64,000 nt of DNA from Limnephilus marmoratus (lineage: Eukaryota; Arthropoda; Insecta; Trichoptera; Limnephilidae), in assembly GCA_917880885.1 (NCBI GenBank), contig OU862928.1, positions 41,094,962 through 41,158,961 on the forward strand, read 5' to 3'. Shown here piece after piece: positions 1-10,355 of the stretch. Made by a program: the position numbers and the translations under genes. The notes beneath the pieces are model-generated. The model worked only from the letters and a program-made list of their open reading frames with translations, was not told the origin of the DNA and did no database searches. Each line of letters begins with the position of its first letter. Positions within the stretch are counted from its first letter, which is position 1.

Positions 1-65
1 GGTTCGGTGAATGCACATATGAAACTGTTGGGGGTCAGTACCTTTAACAAGGTTATGAACCATTG

Positions 66-305
66 GCCTAGATCTTGGCGGTGGATGCATTTGCCCACTT
101 AGTGTGTGGCGGGCTGGATTTGGAGAGATTGTTGAGGGAGTCCTTTTAAATTCTCCAGCCGAACTCTTTCGCCTGCAATGGGAGGGATGGATTCATACGT
201 GCGTCACTCCTGGACACCCCTCATCTCTTTTTCTTTCCATAAAAAGACCCTCCGCACAGCATCCCCAAAAATGACATAGGCAAAGGGATTTTTTTCCAGA
301 AAGAT
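66..305 (+). repeat. REP-A SINE-like copy, decayed tail
   Basis: This shares the order of blocks seen in the best copy at 6545-7009: a 'gatcttggcgg' block, the GC-rich 'gtgtggcgggc' block, 'ggagggatggattcatac', and 'accctccRcacagcatcccc'. The terminal hairpin that normally follows is destroyed ('gacataggcaaaggg'). It has no coding capacity. Confidence 0.7.
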
Positions 306-1288
306 GAGGAGCTTATGTATTTTTTTTTTACAAAAACTGTGATTTTACAAAAAAAAAGTAAGGGTAAGTTATTACGAAAATAGTGTCAATCGGCGCACGT
401 TCGGCGGACGATTGACATTTCACCCTGCATTCTAAGGGTTAAACTGTAGCATTTATTTTTATTTACATTTTTTAAATAAAAAAAATTGTTTGCAGTTGGC
501 ATGCGGTAGAAGTGAAACCTTCAGAAAACTAAAGTAGACAAGAGTGGGGAGGCTACGAACCACCACACAAAGAGGAGACAGATTATACTATATACTAAAT
601 CCTATCGATGCGTGTGTGTTTGTCTCTAATTAGTGTCGCTATTTTAAGTTTCATCGAATTTCAAAATCACAACGGTGCTAAAAAAATTCACCTCAATAAT
701 AACGTATGCAAGAGCTCATAAATTTAAATTTTCTTTCATCATTTTATCATTCTGTGTTCCCTAATTTTCAGCTTGAAAAACTTGCAATAACCTTCCCCCA
801 TGACACGCGGGTTACGAGTAGGTATTAGAGGGAAATGCAGAACAGGCGAACCAGTCACGTTTTAATGGGAATAAATGGGCTTACATTAATTTTGCATACA
901 GAACTGAATCCGTTTTGTTCTTGTGCACTAGAAACCTCGGAAAAGGTTTACTTGATAACAAGTTGATTTAGGTACTGTGTAGATTGTTTTGAATAATTAA
1001 TTAGCTAAGTAAAAAAAACAGTGCGCAATTCATACGCGGTAGAAGTGAAGCCTTCAGAAAAATGAGCAGACAAAAATGGGGAGACTACGAAGCACTTTTT
1101 TATCACTGTGAAGAATGATTTTTTTCATATTTCTGTCATCGAATTCCAGTGCACCTTTTCCTATACATTTGATCATCTTATTAGTATTTGTGTATTCTTC
1201 ATCGGAGTCGCTAGATGTCGCTTTCTATTATTTTCTTTTGCCTGTTCTTTTTTGAGTGGTTTGAAGATTGGATATTGATTTTGGGAAT
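306..1288. other. No gene seen; short internal duplication
   Basis: AT-rich sequence without a supportable gene. A block of about 70 bp beginning 'cggtagaagtgaa' occurs at about 505-565 and again at about 1035-1095, and a short piece recurs near 7022. A short hairpin (gtcaatcg/cgattgac) lies at about 384-414. The rest is unrecognised. Confidence 0.5.
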
Positions 1289-1570
1289 CGATGCTTTGTT
1301 TTTTATTTACATTAACTCCACACAGGAGGCCCGGAAAATAATTTCCTTTAGGGATGTTATCTTAGGGGATGCTGTATGGAGGGTCTTTTTAAAGAAAATA
1401 AGGAAAGGATAATCTAGGAAGGAAAAAAGTATGAGGGTTGGGTAGGAAACTGGGGGTCAGTGTGATTAGAAGTGATGGAGGTGTGTATCCATCCCTCCTA
1501 TTACAGCAAGGCGATGCGTTGATAGAGTCCGGCTGGAGAAGTCAAAAGACTTCCCTCAACCAGTCTAAAA
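1289..1570 (-). repeat. REP-A SINE-like copy
   Basis: Read on the minus strand it runs from 'ctccagccggactctatcaa' through 'ggagggatgg' and 'accctccatacagcatcccc' to a degraded terminal hairpin, then 'ggagttaatgtaaataaaaa' (poly-A side at 1289-1310). The 5' part present in the 6.5 kb copy is missing. Confidence 0.75.
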
Positions 1571-1668
1571 AATATATCATAAACCGTTCAATTTCCCGCA
1601 AAGTTCAAAAAGTCATAAATAAAATTATTAATAACGGGTACTACAGCGATTACCATTTTAAAACACGC

Positions 1669-2480
1669 AATAGGCCACTTGCATGGATTTAATAACGACT
1701 TGAAAAAAATAAAGATGTAAGATTACGAAAATGTTAGTAATTTTTTTTCGAAATGTAAGTACAGTTTTTTTATTTTTAAATAAATAAATCCATTATTTGG
1801 GCTCGTGACGTCACTACATGAAAATGTCCCGTCTCCGAAAATGTTCCTATTAATTTTGTAAAATTCCACACTAATTTATTGTTTTAATATGGCAACACTT
1901 TGATTTCAGGCGAATTTTTTAATTCGTTCACTAGATTTATTGTTTGTTCTCTGCGAACTTATCATTTGGTTTGACTTTTTGACAGGTGTTGTGAAGAGAA
2001 CCCCGTACAATTTACGCGGTCGGTACGTGTTTTAGAGGTATAATGGTAGTGGTGCTGATTTTTAACAAAATCAAATTTTATAATATTCTTATTATTTTTA
2101 TTATAATTTACAAGTACAAGTATATTACATTGGATTTAGTAATATAGACGTAGAACATTAAAATGATTTGTGATTAATAAGATGGATCGAGAAAAAAAAT
2201 ATTTAGATGTAATATTTTTGGTATGCCTCGTTATTCTCCTGTGCCGTTTCTTGTGGAAAACGTTCTTTTTTTTAAATGATTTTCGGCTATGGAATTATCG
2301 TTTTTTCGCACCTATAAAATTATGTCCCGTCTTTCCGGTTTATAAAAAATGGTCTGATTTTTCGGATTGAAATTTTCAAAAAATCGCCAGGGTTTCAAAA
2401 ATACGATTAAAAAAAAATAAAAAATACAGAATATCTTAGAATATTTGCATAAACTGGATTTTTTTAAAATTTGAGCCGAT
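1669..2480. mobile_element. MITE-M copy 1 (GGCCACTTGCAT terminus)
   Basis: Near-identical over about 800 bp to the better-preserved copy at 53941-54771. It begins 'aataggccacttgcatgg'. Its right terminal repeat is eroded ('agtaacctattc' where the other copy has the full inverted terminus). The 66-codon reading frame at 2170-2370 is broken in the other copy, so I treat the element as non-coding. Confidence 0.75.
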
Positions 2481-2629
2481 TAAAGTAACCTATTCTTATT
2501 TTGCTGGAAAACCAACACGGAAATGGAGCCAATGAACACTCCCGTACTTAATTTTAGTGGTAATGTGTTACAAAAAGTGGTGATACATTACGAAAAGTGT
2601 GATGCGAACGGTAATCGATGTGAATGGTG

Positions 2630-2690
2630 ATCGATGGCGAGGCGAACGGTCGGGCCTTTACGCACGCTTGACTTGGGGAGTGATAAGGAT
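2630..2690 (+). repeat. Fragment of the 90-bp unit of MITE-90
   Basis: 'gcgaggcgaacggtcgggcc' and 'tttacgcacgcttgacttgg' match the repeat unit amplified at 61200-61830. The unit then runs straight into the minisatellite at 2690. Confidence 0.75.
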
Positions 2691-2805
2691 GGTCACCCCA
2701 AGGTCGTAGGTCACCCCAAGGTCATAGGTCACCCCAAGGTCGTAGGTCACCCCAGGGTCAAGGTCACCCCATGGTCATATGTCACCCCAATGTCAATGTC
2801 ATATA
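2690..2805 (+). repeat. 18-bp minisatellite with AGGTCA half-sites
   Basis: About six tandem units of 'ggtcaccccaaggtcgta' with slow divergence toward the right end. Translated it gives a G-H-P-K-V repeat, but there is no gene context. Each unit carries two AGGTC(A/G) hexamers spaced by 5 and 1 bases. Confidence 0.85.
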
Positions 2806-2841
2806 TTCTTTTATAAGTTAGTCGTTTTTCGGCACAATCGT

Positions 2842-3057
2842 TTTTTTTAATTTTTTTTTACATTAGCTCCACAAAGGAGGTTCTTAGTAAAACAATTCCC
2901 TTCGGGGCCTGTGTCGTCTTTAGGGAGGCTATGTGGAGGGTATTTTTAAGAGAGGAAGTTCTGGGAAGGAAAAGGGTAAGAGGGGTGGGTAGGAATCTGG
3001 GGGTCAGTGTTTCCAGGAGTGACGAACGTATGAATCCATCGCTCCCACTGCGGTGCA
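2842..3057 (-). repeat. REP-A SINE-like copy, short
   Basis: Minus-strand order: 'gcatgcaccgcagtgggagc', 'gatggattcatacgttcgtc', 'cccagattcctacccacccc', 'accctccacatagcctccc', a degraded hairpin, 'ggagctaatgtaaaaaaaaa'. Only the 3' half is present. Confidence 0.75.
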
Positions 3058-3206
3058 TGCAATTAAATAGTCAATATCAAAGATAGTAATTCAAAAAATT
3101 ATTACTTTAAAAAATTCAGTAAATGCCTTAAAAAATAATTGTCGGCCTTCGGATTTCAGAATACATAATTTCAGAAAAACTTAATATATATAAAAAATAT
3201 TTTAAA

Positions 3207-3886
3207 AGGAACGACTGGGCCGTTTTTTTATTAAAAAACTTTATTTTCGGTTTGAGGCCAAAATACCAAAAACAAACTGAATAATTATTTTTTTTATCAA
3301 AAAATATAACAAATATCTGATACGGAGATGTACTATTTTATTATTTTTGTTTTAAATTACAAAATATAGGTAAATAAAGTTAAAAAAAAAGATTTTAGAT
3401 GCAATTTTAGCATTTTTAGAGATAATTAAAATTATTTAAAAAAAATCGTACCTGATCTAATGAGTTCATATAATGTAAAAAAAAATATCATCATTAAAAA
3501 AGAATTTCTTTGGGGACAAAAATAATTTATATACCTACGACAAAATTTTATTAACAACGGTTAACAATTTTGTTAATCAATCGTTTGTAATTTGCATTTA
3601 CACCCATCAAAATGCTTTATATAATTTTTTTTTATATAAAAGCATTTTAAAAGTATTTCATAATATTTTTTACTAGTATTTTTTAAAAACTCACAAAATA
3701 TTTTTCTTTAATTACCTTTATTTTATAATTTAAAATACAAATAAATAAAGTAGCACAAATGCGAACTAATTTTGATATAACTTTGGATTAAAAAAGGTAA
3801 TTTTTCAGTTTGGTTAAGTATTTTGGCCTCAAATCCAAAATTAAGTTTTGTATGAAAAGCGCCCTGCAGTCGTTCCCCCTAAGTTC
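3207..3886. mobile_element. Long-TIR MITE, about 680 bp
   Basis: The left end 'ggaacgactgggcc' plus 'tttgaggccaaaatac' is mirrored by the right end 'gtattttggcctcaaat' plus 'gcagtcgttcccc'. The imperfect terminal inverted repeats extend about 90 bp each. The interior is AT-rich and non-coding. The target-site duplication is not clear. Confidence 0.65.
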
Positions 3887-4150
3887 CGTGTACATACAAA
3901 GTGTCGACATACAAACAAAATAATTTATAGCAGTAATTCCCGTTTAGCGGTTGTGGGAGATTTTTATCTCCAACAATAAATCAAAACGGCTGTGCATTTT
4001 AAGTACGTTTTAGCCACAGAGCTGAGGTTGGCTGCCATGGAGGTTTGTTAAGTGGGAGGAAAATGGGGAAGGAAGGAAAGAGGATGGTTGGGAAATAGGT
4101 AGGTAGTGAAAAGTTTAATAATTGTTTGTATGCGATAGAAGATCAATTTG
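3887..4150. other. No gene seen
   Basis: Unassigned sequence between the long-TIR MITE and a REP-A copy. It contains a purine-rich stretch at about 4050-4110 and no coding signal. Confidence 0.4.
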
Positions 4151-4156
4151 TCTCAT

Positions 4157-4526
4157 TAAGGGTGCTCGGATTCAAGGGATGACGTTTGTCTAGGTATTGG
4201 CGCCGGTTACTTTTGGCCACCTACTTCGTGGCGGGGCGATCGGAAGAAACTGGAAGATAGAGACCTTTTGACCTTCCCAGCCGGACTCTCTCGACCCACC
4301 ACCTTGTACCGCAGTGGAAGGGATGGATTTATACGTCCGTCACTCCTCGACACATTGATCCCCAGATTACTAAACACCCCTCGTATCTTTTTCCTTCCCG
4401 AAATTCCTCTCCTTCCTTTTCCTCAAAAGACAAAAAGACCATCCACACAGCATCCCCAAAGATGACACAGGCCCTGAGGGAAATTATTTTCCTCAGGTGC
4501 TCTTGTGTGGAGCTAATGTAAAAAAA
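4157..4526 (+). repeat. REP-A SINE-like copy, near complete
   Basis: Runs from 'gggtgctcggattcaaggga' to the terminal hairpin 'ccctgagggaaattattttc' and 'ggagctaatgtaaaaaaa'. The small reading frame inside ends with the residues RPSTQHPQR. These mirror the last residues of the LINE-A protein because the 3' DNA is shared. Confidence 0.8.
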
Positions 4527-4692
4527 TGTGGTGGACGAGCGGGCGGTGTGGATTTGATTTGTATGCAAATCTACATTTTTAAGCCGAGGTTGAAGAAATT
4601 TTGCAAATATGACCTTCAAAACAAGAGAAAGGGCACTGTCTACATTTGATTTCGAAAACTCTGTGTAATGCCTACAATACACGACATTTTTA

Positions 4693-4895
4693 TTCAGCCC
4701 GATTCCAATTAGAGACCAAAGTCAACATTTTTCGCTTTACGCTATTCATCAATTGTCATCTCTCTCAAACAACACATGAACCACGCTGTTTGCTGTGATG
4801 CCAACTGAAATCGTAGATATGAAAATAGGGATGAAAATAACAATTGCGTAAAGTGAAAAATGTTGACTTTGGTCTCTAATTGGAATCGGGCTGAA
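4693..4895. mobile_element. MITE-N, about 200 bp with about 50-bp TIRs
   Basis: The left end 'ttcagcccgattccaattag' continues through 'agaccaaagtcaacattttt'. The right end is its near-perfect reverse complement, ending 'attggaatcgggctgaa'. The element has no coding capacity and folds into one long hairpin. Confidence 0.85.
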
Positions 4896-5028
4896 AAAAG
4901 AGATGGTGTAAAACCTACATAAAGCCCGGGCATCGCCAGGGACTTCAGCTAGTATAAACTGAAATACAGTAGAGAGGGAAAAATTATAAGGTAACAGGTA
5001 AATTATAAAAGGACAAAAGTATAAGGTT

Positions 5029-5429
5029 ACATCGAATCTGTACAACATCGCTTCCTACGAGGAATTGCTTGGAGGTTAGGACTTGAAAGAGGAGAATGCT
5101 CGTATGATGAAATTGAACAAACTTTAAACATTTCCTCTTTAGAAAAACGTAGAAAGGACTCTGATCTAATACGCATTTTCAAAATTATCAACAGTATTAC
5201 TGACACACCTGCTTTGTTACAACTCATCCAGTTCGACATCTCTTCCCGTAGACTCCGAAATAATGAATTGCTGTTCCTCAATCAACATTCTACTAATTAT
5301 GGATACCATTCTCCTTTATCCAGAATGTCGAGACTTGTCAACACAAATCAAAACATTGAATTTTTTGGTGTAAGCCTAAATGACTTTCGGCAGTCGTTAC
5401 GCAATGTGGTTTTTTTAAAGTCTTTTTAA
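5029..5429 (+). pseudogene. Jockey/CR1-type LINE reverse transcriptase, C-terminal fragment
   Basis: One open frame of about 133 codons. It starts with an IESVQHRFLRGIAWRLGL motif and continues through TDTPALLQLIQFDIS, TNYGYHSPLSRMSRLVN and FRQSLRNVVF, then a stop at 5427-5429. This layout is the post-thumb C-terminal region of Jockey/CR1-like LINE ORF2 proteins. The catalytic YADD box and everything upstream are absent, so this is a 5'-truncated, inactive copy. The frame is still open over its whole length, which suggests a fairly young insertion, in agreement with the preserved target-site duplication. The clade is inferred from motif order only. Confidence 0.75.
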
Positions 5430-5499
5430 ATCCATCTTCAAGCTACTTGTAGTTATCTTCTCTATGTACTGCTAAGTTCACCTACCTGAGGTGCCTATC

Positions 5500-6115
5500 T
5501 TCTGCCGACAGACTAGCTCAGAAAGGTCAGCAGAGCGGGGGAGACCATCATCAGGGTGGTAGGATCTCTGAGGCGTTTGTGGCGCATCCCTGAAATAAGC
5601 TCAAATCCTACGGGCAGGGGGAGACAGTGAAACAAGTGGCTACGATAAATAACAGTTGTATTGGGTAGAATTCTTTCATAAACAACAATGGTACATAATG
5701 CAGGCAAGGTTAGAACAGGGTAGCATCAACAATCCTATCTAATTCGGGTGCATTTGGCCCTAAAATCTCTCTGGGGGGCGGTCATTTATCGTCGCGTTGA
5801 ATTTACAAGGAACACACGCAATAAAGTGGGATCAATAGCTCATGGTACTCACTGCAAACGGCGGCTTGGAGATCGGTGTGGTGAAAGGGAATTTAACCGG
5901 GCTTGGCATTCCCGCCCGTCACTAGGCGAAATAACAATCGCCATGCGGCTTCGTGGAATGTTCTGGAACAGTGCAGAACGATTCACGGTACACGTGCGCT
6001 TGAAGCGAACTCGGGGACAGAATGCGGGGCGGCGGCTGACTACAACCGCCGTTGGCGCGTGGCAAGCTAGCGGAGAGGAAGCCGAGTAATTTGCTGGGGC
6101 GTAGGTGAGTAATTT
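5500..6115. other. GC-rich block of unknown origin
   Basis: Clearly richer in G+C and CpG than its surroundings. A 113-codon frame at 5748-6089 (+) is open but matches no family I know. 'GTAG|GTGAGT' at about 6100-6108 resembles a 5' splice site. 'GAAtgTTCtgGAA' at 5956-5968 is a perfect three-box heat-shock element. It sits inside the bounds of the LINE insertion, so it may be LINE 3' UTR, a nested insertion or a captured host sequence. I do not assign a function. Confidence 0.3.
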
Positions 6116-6327
6116 GCAGGGGTCTATTCGTGCATCGTAACAGTACTTTTATATTATATGTATTTTGTCAATGCTCTTCATCTATATGTAATCTCCTTTC
6201 ATTGGTGATCTCTCTTTTTTTTCTATTCGTGTTATTGGTATATTGTTAATTGGACTAATTGTCCGTAAATAAATAAATAAAAAATAAACAAAATAAAGGT
6301 AACAGGTAAATTATAAGACGACAAAAT

Positions 6328-6544
6328 TAACACAAGAGAAAGAGAAAGCATGTAAGAGAGGTAGAGACCGATCGAAGTGTATAAATCAGATAAAGTGGTT
6401 TTAAACAAAGAACTTCTTCATTTGCATCAAGTCAAGCCACAGAGTGTTTGCTTTCATCGACAATTATTATTATTTCACTTTCTACAAAATGAAAAAATAA
6501 ACGTACTCATTTGTAATGAAAAAGTTCTACGGCTGTATTATTTT
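6328..6544. other. No gene seen
   Basis: Short unassigned stretch between the LINE target-site duplication and REP-A. The nominal frame crossing it runs into REP-A and is not credible as a gene. Confidence 0.4.
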
Positions 6545-7009
6545 AGAGGCGGGTATGGGTATCGCCGCTCCGAGAACCATGTATTGGATAACCAACACCT
6601 CTGCCACAGGTCCCCCGAAGTAGTTCGCTACGTTAATTGGATAATACGGGGTGTCCGGTTTCGTAGGGTGGGTTTGATCTGGTCTTGGCGGCTGATGCGT
6701 CTGCCCACCCGCTGCGTGGCGGGCCGGATCGAGAGAGACTGGTTGAAGGAAGCCTTTTGACTTCTCAAGCCGGACTCTCTCAACGTAACGCCTTGCACTG
6801 CAATTGGAGGGATGGATTCATACATCCATCACTTTTAATCACACTGACCCTCAGATTCCTACCCAACCCTCATACTTTTTCCTTCCTAGATTTTCTCTCC
6901 TTTCTTTCTTTAAAAAGTCCCTCCACACAGCATCCCCTAAGATGACATAGGCCCTGAGGGAAATTATTTTCCTCAGGGCCTCCTGTGTGGAGCTAACGTA
7001 AAAAAAAAT
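6545..7009 (+). repeat. REP-A SINE-like element, best full-length copy
   Basis: About 465 bp. Blocks in order: 'gcgggtatgggtatcgcc', 'attggataaccaacacctct', 'tggtcttggcggctgatgcg', 'gggccggatcgagagagact', 'ggagggatggattcatacat', 'ccctccacacagcatcccct', then a two-tier hairpin with outer arms CTCCACACAG/CTGTGTGGAG and inner arms GGCCCTGAGGGAAA/TTTTCCTCAGGGCC, then 'agctaacgtaaaaaaaaa'. The 3' ~110 bp is the LINE-A 3' end. The 5' part is unrelated to the LINE-A sequence visible here. I see no convincing tRNA-type promoter in it. Confidence 0.8.
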
Positions 7010-7045
7010 CGAGTACGTTCACACGCGGTAGATATGAAATACATA

Positions 7046-7450
7046 CATGCGTTTCTATTATTCCGACCTTTCACATGGCCCGACTCAAGTATCTGATCCG
7101 CACTTGGTCGTGCCATGTCTTCCTCGGGCGTCCCCGACTTCTTCTACCATCCCATTTGCGTCATATATTCTCCTTACACTCCTTTCCTCGTGCATTCGCT
7201 CTACATGCCCAAACCATCTGAGCGTCCCTTTCTTAATCTTATTCATCCTTGGATTCTTCGCGGATACCCACATTTCTCACACAATCGTACATGGTTTTAC
7301 ACGTACGCCTCAGGGACCTCATTTCTACAGCATTCAGTCTGCTTTCATCCTTCCTCTGCATGTTCCATGCCTCACTGTCATACATCAGGATAGGTACCAG
7401 CACTCTATTATGGACAGTTAACTTCGCTTCTTTGGAGAGTTTTTTGTTGG
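7046..7450 (-). pseudogene. LINE reverse-transcriptase C-terminal segment (3' part of an inverted copy)
   Basis: On the minus strand it reads NKKLSKEAKLTVHN, VLVPILMYDSEAWNMQRKDE, KKGTLRWFGHVERMHEERSV and RRSRGRPRKTWHDQ with several frameshifts. This is the C-terminal 'LRWFGHVERM...GRPRKTW' region typical of arthropod LINE ORF2 proteins. The same family recurs at 47027-47425. The final ~100 bp present in that copy are missing here. Immediately to its right, 7451-7775 carries the preceding part of the same protein in the opposite orientation. Confidence 0.75.
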
Positions 7451-7775
7451 CGTTCAGTCCTCCATTAATGGAATTGCCTTGTATGCTGATGATGTGGCGC
7501 TGATTTCTAACAGTATGGAAGATCCACAGTGTCTCTTGTATAGGATGAACGAAGTGTGTATGAAGAATGAGCTAATGATGAATGTAAGTAAGTCTAAAGT
7601 CATGGTATTTGAAAGAAAGTGTATGAAAACATTGTGCAACATAGTTGTGAATGGTGACTACTTAGAAAAGGTGGATGAGTTTGTGTACTTGGAAAGTATG
7701 ATTACGAGAGATGGGAAGGCTGATAGAGATATCGATTATCGAAAGAAGGGTAAATGCAGGCAATTCTATTAAAAA
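7451..7775 (+). pseudogene. LINE reverse-transcriptase YADD segment, inverted relative to its 3' part
   Basis: Plus-strand frame ALYADDVALISNSMED, then NVSKSKVMVFERKC, then DEFVYLESMITRDGKADRDI, and after a +1 shift ERRVNAGNSI. This is the palm-to-thumb region (YADD catalytic box) of the LINE whose next segment (NKKLSKEAKLTVHN...) lies on the opposite strand to the left. The protein coordinates of the two segments are consecutive. The arrangement is what 5' inversion by twin priming gives. Confidence 0.75.
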
Positions 7776-8105
7776 AAAATACTTAACAATAATAAATACC
7801 ACAAATAATATCTTACATAACTCGAGACCTTTCTTAATTTGGGGTCAGAATATCTGTCATTTCTGTAGTGGAAATAATACGAGCGGAATTCCTCCGTGAA
7901 TTGACTGTCTGGCGGATATAAACCCTAGGGATGTGTGTCTACAAATAGCGCAGAGGAAGGACGAGACAAAGGAAAGAGATTCCAAAGGATATATCGAGAT
8001 ATACGCACTGCGCAAGGAACAGGATGCGGTCAAAACTAATACAGCTTTCAGGAATTTTCAGGAAAAACTTTCATGAAACTCCCCAGGACTATACCTAATC
8101 ATAAT
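7776..8105. other. No gene seen
   Basis: Unassigned, mixed composition, with a purine-rich stretch near 7945-8010. No recognisable coding or repeat structure. Confidence 0.4.
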
Positions 8106-8158
8106 ACATAGTTTCCGGAAACTCGTAGTACAAACGGGAATCGGGTGAATCTACATCA
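8106..8158. repeat. Solo terminus of the TA-MITE seen at 41809
   Basis: 'ccggaaactcgtagtacaa' followed by 'gtgaatctacatca' matches the ~50-bp terminal inverted repeat of the nested MITE at 41809-42191. No partner terminus is visible nearby. Confidence 0.7.
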
Positions 8159-8610
8159 TAAAGAACAAAAAATCTTTTTTTTCAATCAGAGTATTTTTTT
8201 CATTTTTTGGGAGAATTTTTTCACAGAAGGCTCTGAAAAAAAATACTTATTTAATTTTATTTTTAACTTATTTAACCAGCCAGAGGCCTCCACATTTTGT
8301 CGAAAGTTGTTCTTACGATCGTACAGGGCGGTTCCAATGAGAAAGATTTATTATTCTTTGTACCAGTTTTTTCAAATAATAACTCAATGTCGATTTTATT
8401 TCATTCCTAATTTGCTTTAATTTATACCTACATCCAAAAATAGTGAAAGGAGTGAAGCTAAAACTATTAAAATTATGTACATTTCAATTATGTCTAAGCA
8501 AAATAAGAATGTAAAAAAAATCTGAAATGTATTAGTTTATAAGTGCGCAAATAAATTCACAAACCGACCAATTTTCGTCTAGGAACACACGTCCGTATAT
8601 ATTTTTTAAT
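8159..8610. other. AT-rich, no gene seen
   Basis: Very AT-rich, with long T and A runs. The reading frame at 8145-8420 is low-complexity (F/N/Y-rich) and not credible as a gene. Confidence 0.5.
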
Positions 8611-9711
8611 GATTTTTTTTATTTTTTTATGTTAACTCCACGCAGGAGGCCTGAGGAAAATAATTTCCCTCAGGGCCTATGTCATCTGGGATGCTGTGTG
8701 GAGGGTCTTTTTGAGGAGAGGAAGGAATGAACATTGGTCTTGAAGAGACCCATGTTGTAGGAAGGAGGAAACACAGAGGCCCGCAAATCATTCCGCAGCC
8801 GAGCTGTTGAACATAAGAACGAGTCGAAGAAACGACCCGTTCTCATGTGGCAAATGTCAACTGTGTACAAATGTTGGGCATGCGTTTGGCGTGTTTCCCG
8901 ACTATGCACCGGTGCCGAAGGGATCAATGATGCTAGTTCCTCGGAGCATCTTCCATTGTAATACCGGTAGAACAAGGATAGCATTCCCACCCGACGCCTG
9001 TGCTCTTAAGATTGCAATCCGTCTGTTAAGATGGGAGAATCTATCAAACGGACCGCCCGTTTCTGCACTGAGTCGAGGGTATTTTTCAGGTATTTTGGAG
9101 CTCCAGACCAGAGGTGGCTGCCAAATTCAACCGTGGGGCGCACTTGTGATTTGTACAGGGTTAGCAGTTGTGTACTATTAAAGTATCTGCGGGCCCTGTA
9201 CAGTACGCCCAGTTTCTGTGAGGCTAACTTTACTCTGGCTTCGATGGAGCCCCCATACCTAAGCTGGTCACTTAGGGTTACGCCAAGCATTTCGATGGAG
9301 GGCCTGTTCGGAAGATTGCTTCCGTTGAAAGAGACTAGATTTTCATTTCGATCCCTTTTAGACGTAATCAGACAAGATTGGGTCTTTGAAACATTAAATT
9401 CAACGAGATTATTTTTACCCCAAGAGAAAACACTCTCGAGGTAGCCGTCCATTCTTTGCTTCAAAGCCCTACGAGCTGTTGGAGTTTGTGAGCCCTTTGG
9501 GGGCTTGTCAACCAAAAAGCTATCATGAACTGTAGGTACTGTCATCCGCGTAACAGTGAATTGGTGCACATGACAAAAGGTCGTTGATGTGCAACAAAAA
9601 CAAAGTCAGAGACAGAACCGATCCCTGCGGGACGCCAGCATTTATCGAGTGTGAGGAAGAGGTGAAACCATTGACTATATTTAAACTAAAATTAAAATTC
9701 TGAAACACACG
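8611..9711 (-). pseudogene. LINE-A copy, reverse-transcriptase remnant with nonsense and frameshifts
   Basis: Minus-strand protein: FTSSSHSINAGVPQGSVLS, HINDLLSCAPI, CYADDS, then DGYLESVFSWGKNNLVEFNV, SIEMLGVTLSDQLRYGGSI, QVRPTVEFGSHLWSGAPKYL, and the C-terminus FFDSFLCSTARLRNDLRA. The 36.3 kb copy is open across the same region. Here Leu of QSLEHRR is a TAA stop (near 9006) and there is a shift around 9530-9570. It extends a little further 5' than the 36 kb copy (FQNFNFSLNIVNG). The 3' end carries the two-tier hairpin and a T-run (poly-A on the minus strand) at 8612-8630. Jockey-superfamily LINE; exact clade uncertain. Confidence 0.85.
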
Positions 9712-10355
9712 TTTACCAGATAATGTATTGATTTATTTTACTGCATTAATTATATGATTTGAAATGGGTGTTGTATAATACAAAATCTTTTTTAAAAATT
9801 TAACAAATCTACCAACGGCGGCCTTTATTATACTAAAAATATTAATTATTTCTCAAAATTTAAAACGTACGTTTACTAGATAAAAGAACAATCTTTCGAC
9901 GATATCAGTTTATATATTTTTGTGGAAAAGAGTCAATACGTCTAAAATCTTAAAATCTGATTTAAAAATCACATATTTCTGGTTTTCTCTTACCCTCGCT
10001 ACCCTCTAAATGAGTAAAAACCACGTAGGAAAGAATAGAAAAAACTCAAATTATAATATTTAATTAAGGGGATTTTCTAGTTTAGAATGATACAAAAAAA
10101 TCTACAAATTTCGGTAGTTTCGATATTCAAGAATATCTTCTTAAAATTGTTTTTCAAAAATTCGAATTGTTTTAAAAGTTATATCTATTTTAGTTCGACC
10201 GGTTTAGACGGAATCCAACTATAATCTAAATAGACCAAAATTTTAAGTGCGTTTTTTTCGAAAACACATTTTTTGAAACGTTTGCTACAAAATGTCAAGT
10301 TTTAATTGACCGATTTTCTTGAAAATTCACATGAATTTTCTTTTTTATCCCTCTA
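9712..10355. other. AT-rich, no gene seen
   Basis: About 640 bp of AT-rich sequence without a recognised repeat or coding signal. Confidence 0.5.

Larger units (their letters stand above)
4988..6327 (+). mobile_element. Truncated LINE insertion bounded by a ~30-bp TSD
   Basis: The string starting 'aaggtaacaggtaaattata' at 4988-5018 recurs at 6296-6326 with two mismatches over 30 bases, as expected for a LINE target-site duplication. Inside lie a reverse-transcriptase C-terminal fragment (5029-5429), a GC-rich block (about 5500-6115), and a LINE-like tail ending in 'gtccgtaaataaataaataa'. Confidence 0.75.

Noticed and set aside
2170..2370. 66-codon hydrophobic frame in MITE-M
   Set aside because: The second copy of the same element (54440-54660) breaks the frame.
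2634..2816. GHPKV-repeat small protein
   Set aside because: Translation of the 18-bp minisatellite; no gene context.
5548..5570. Minus-strand CCCTGATGATGG as another hammerhead
   Set aside because: No GAAA strand follows at stem-II distance.
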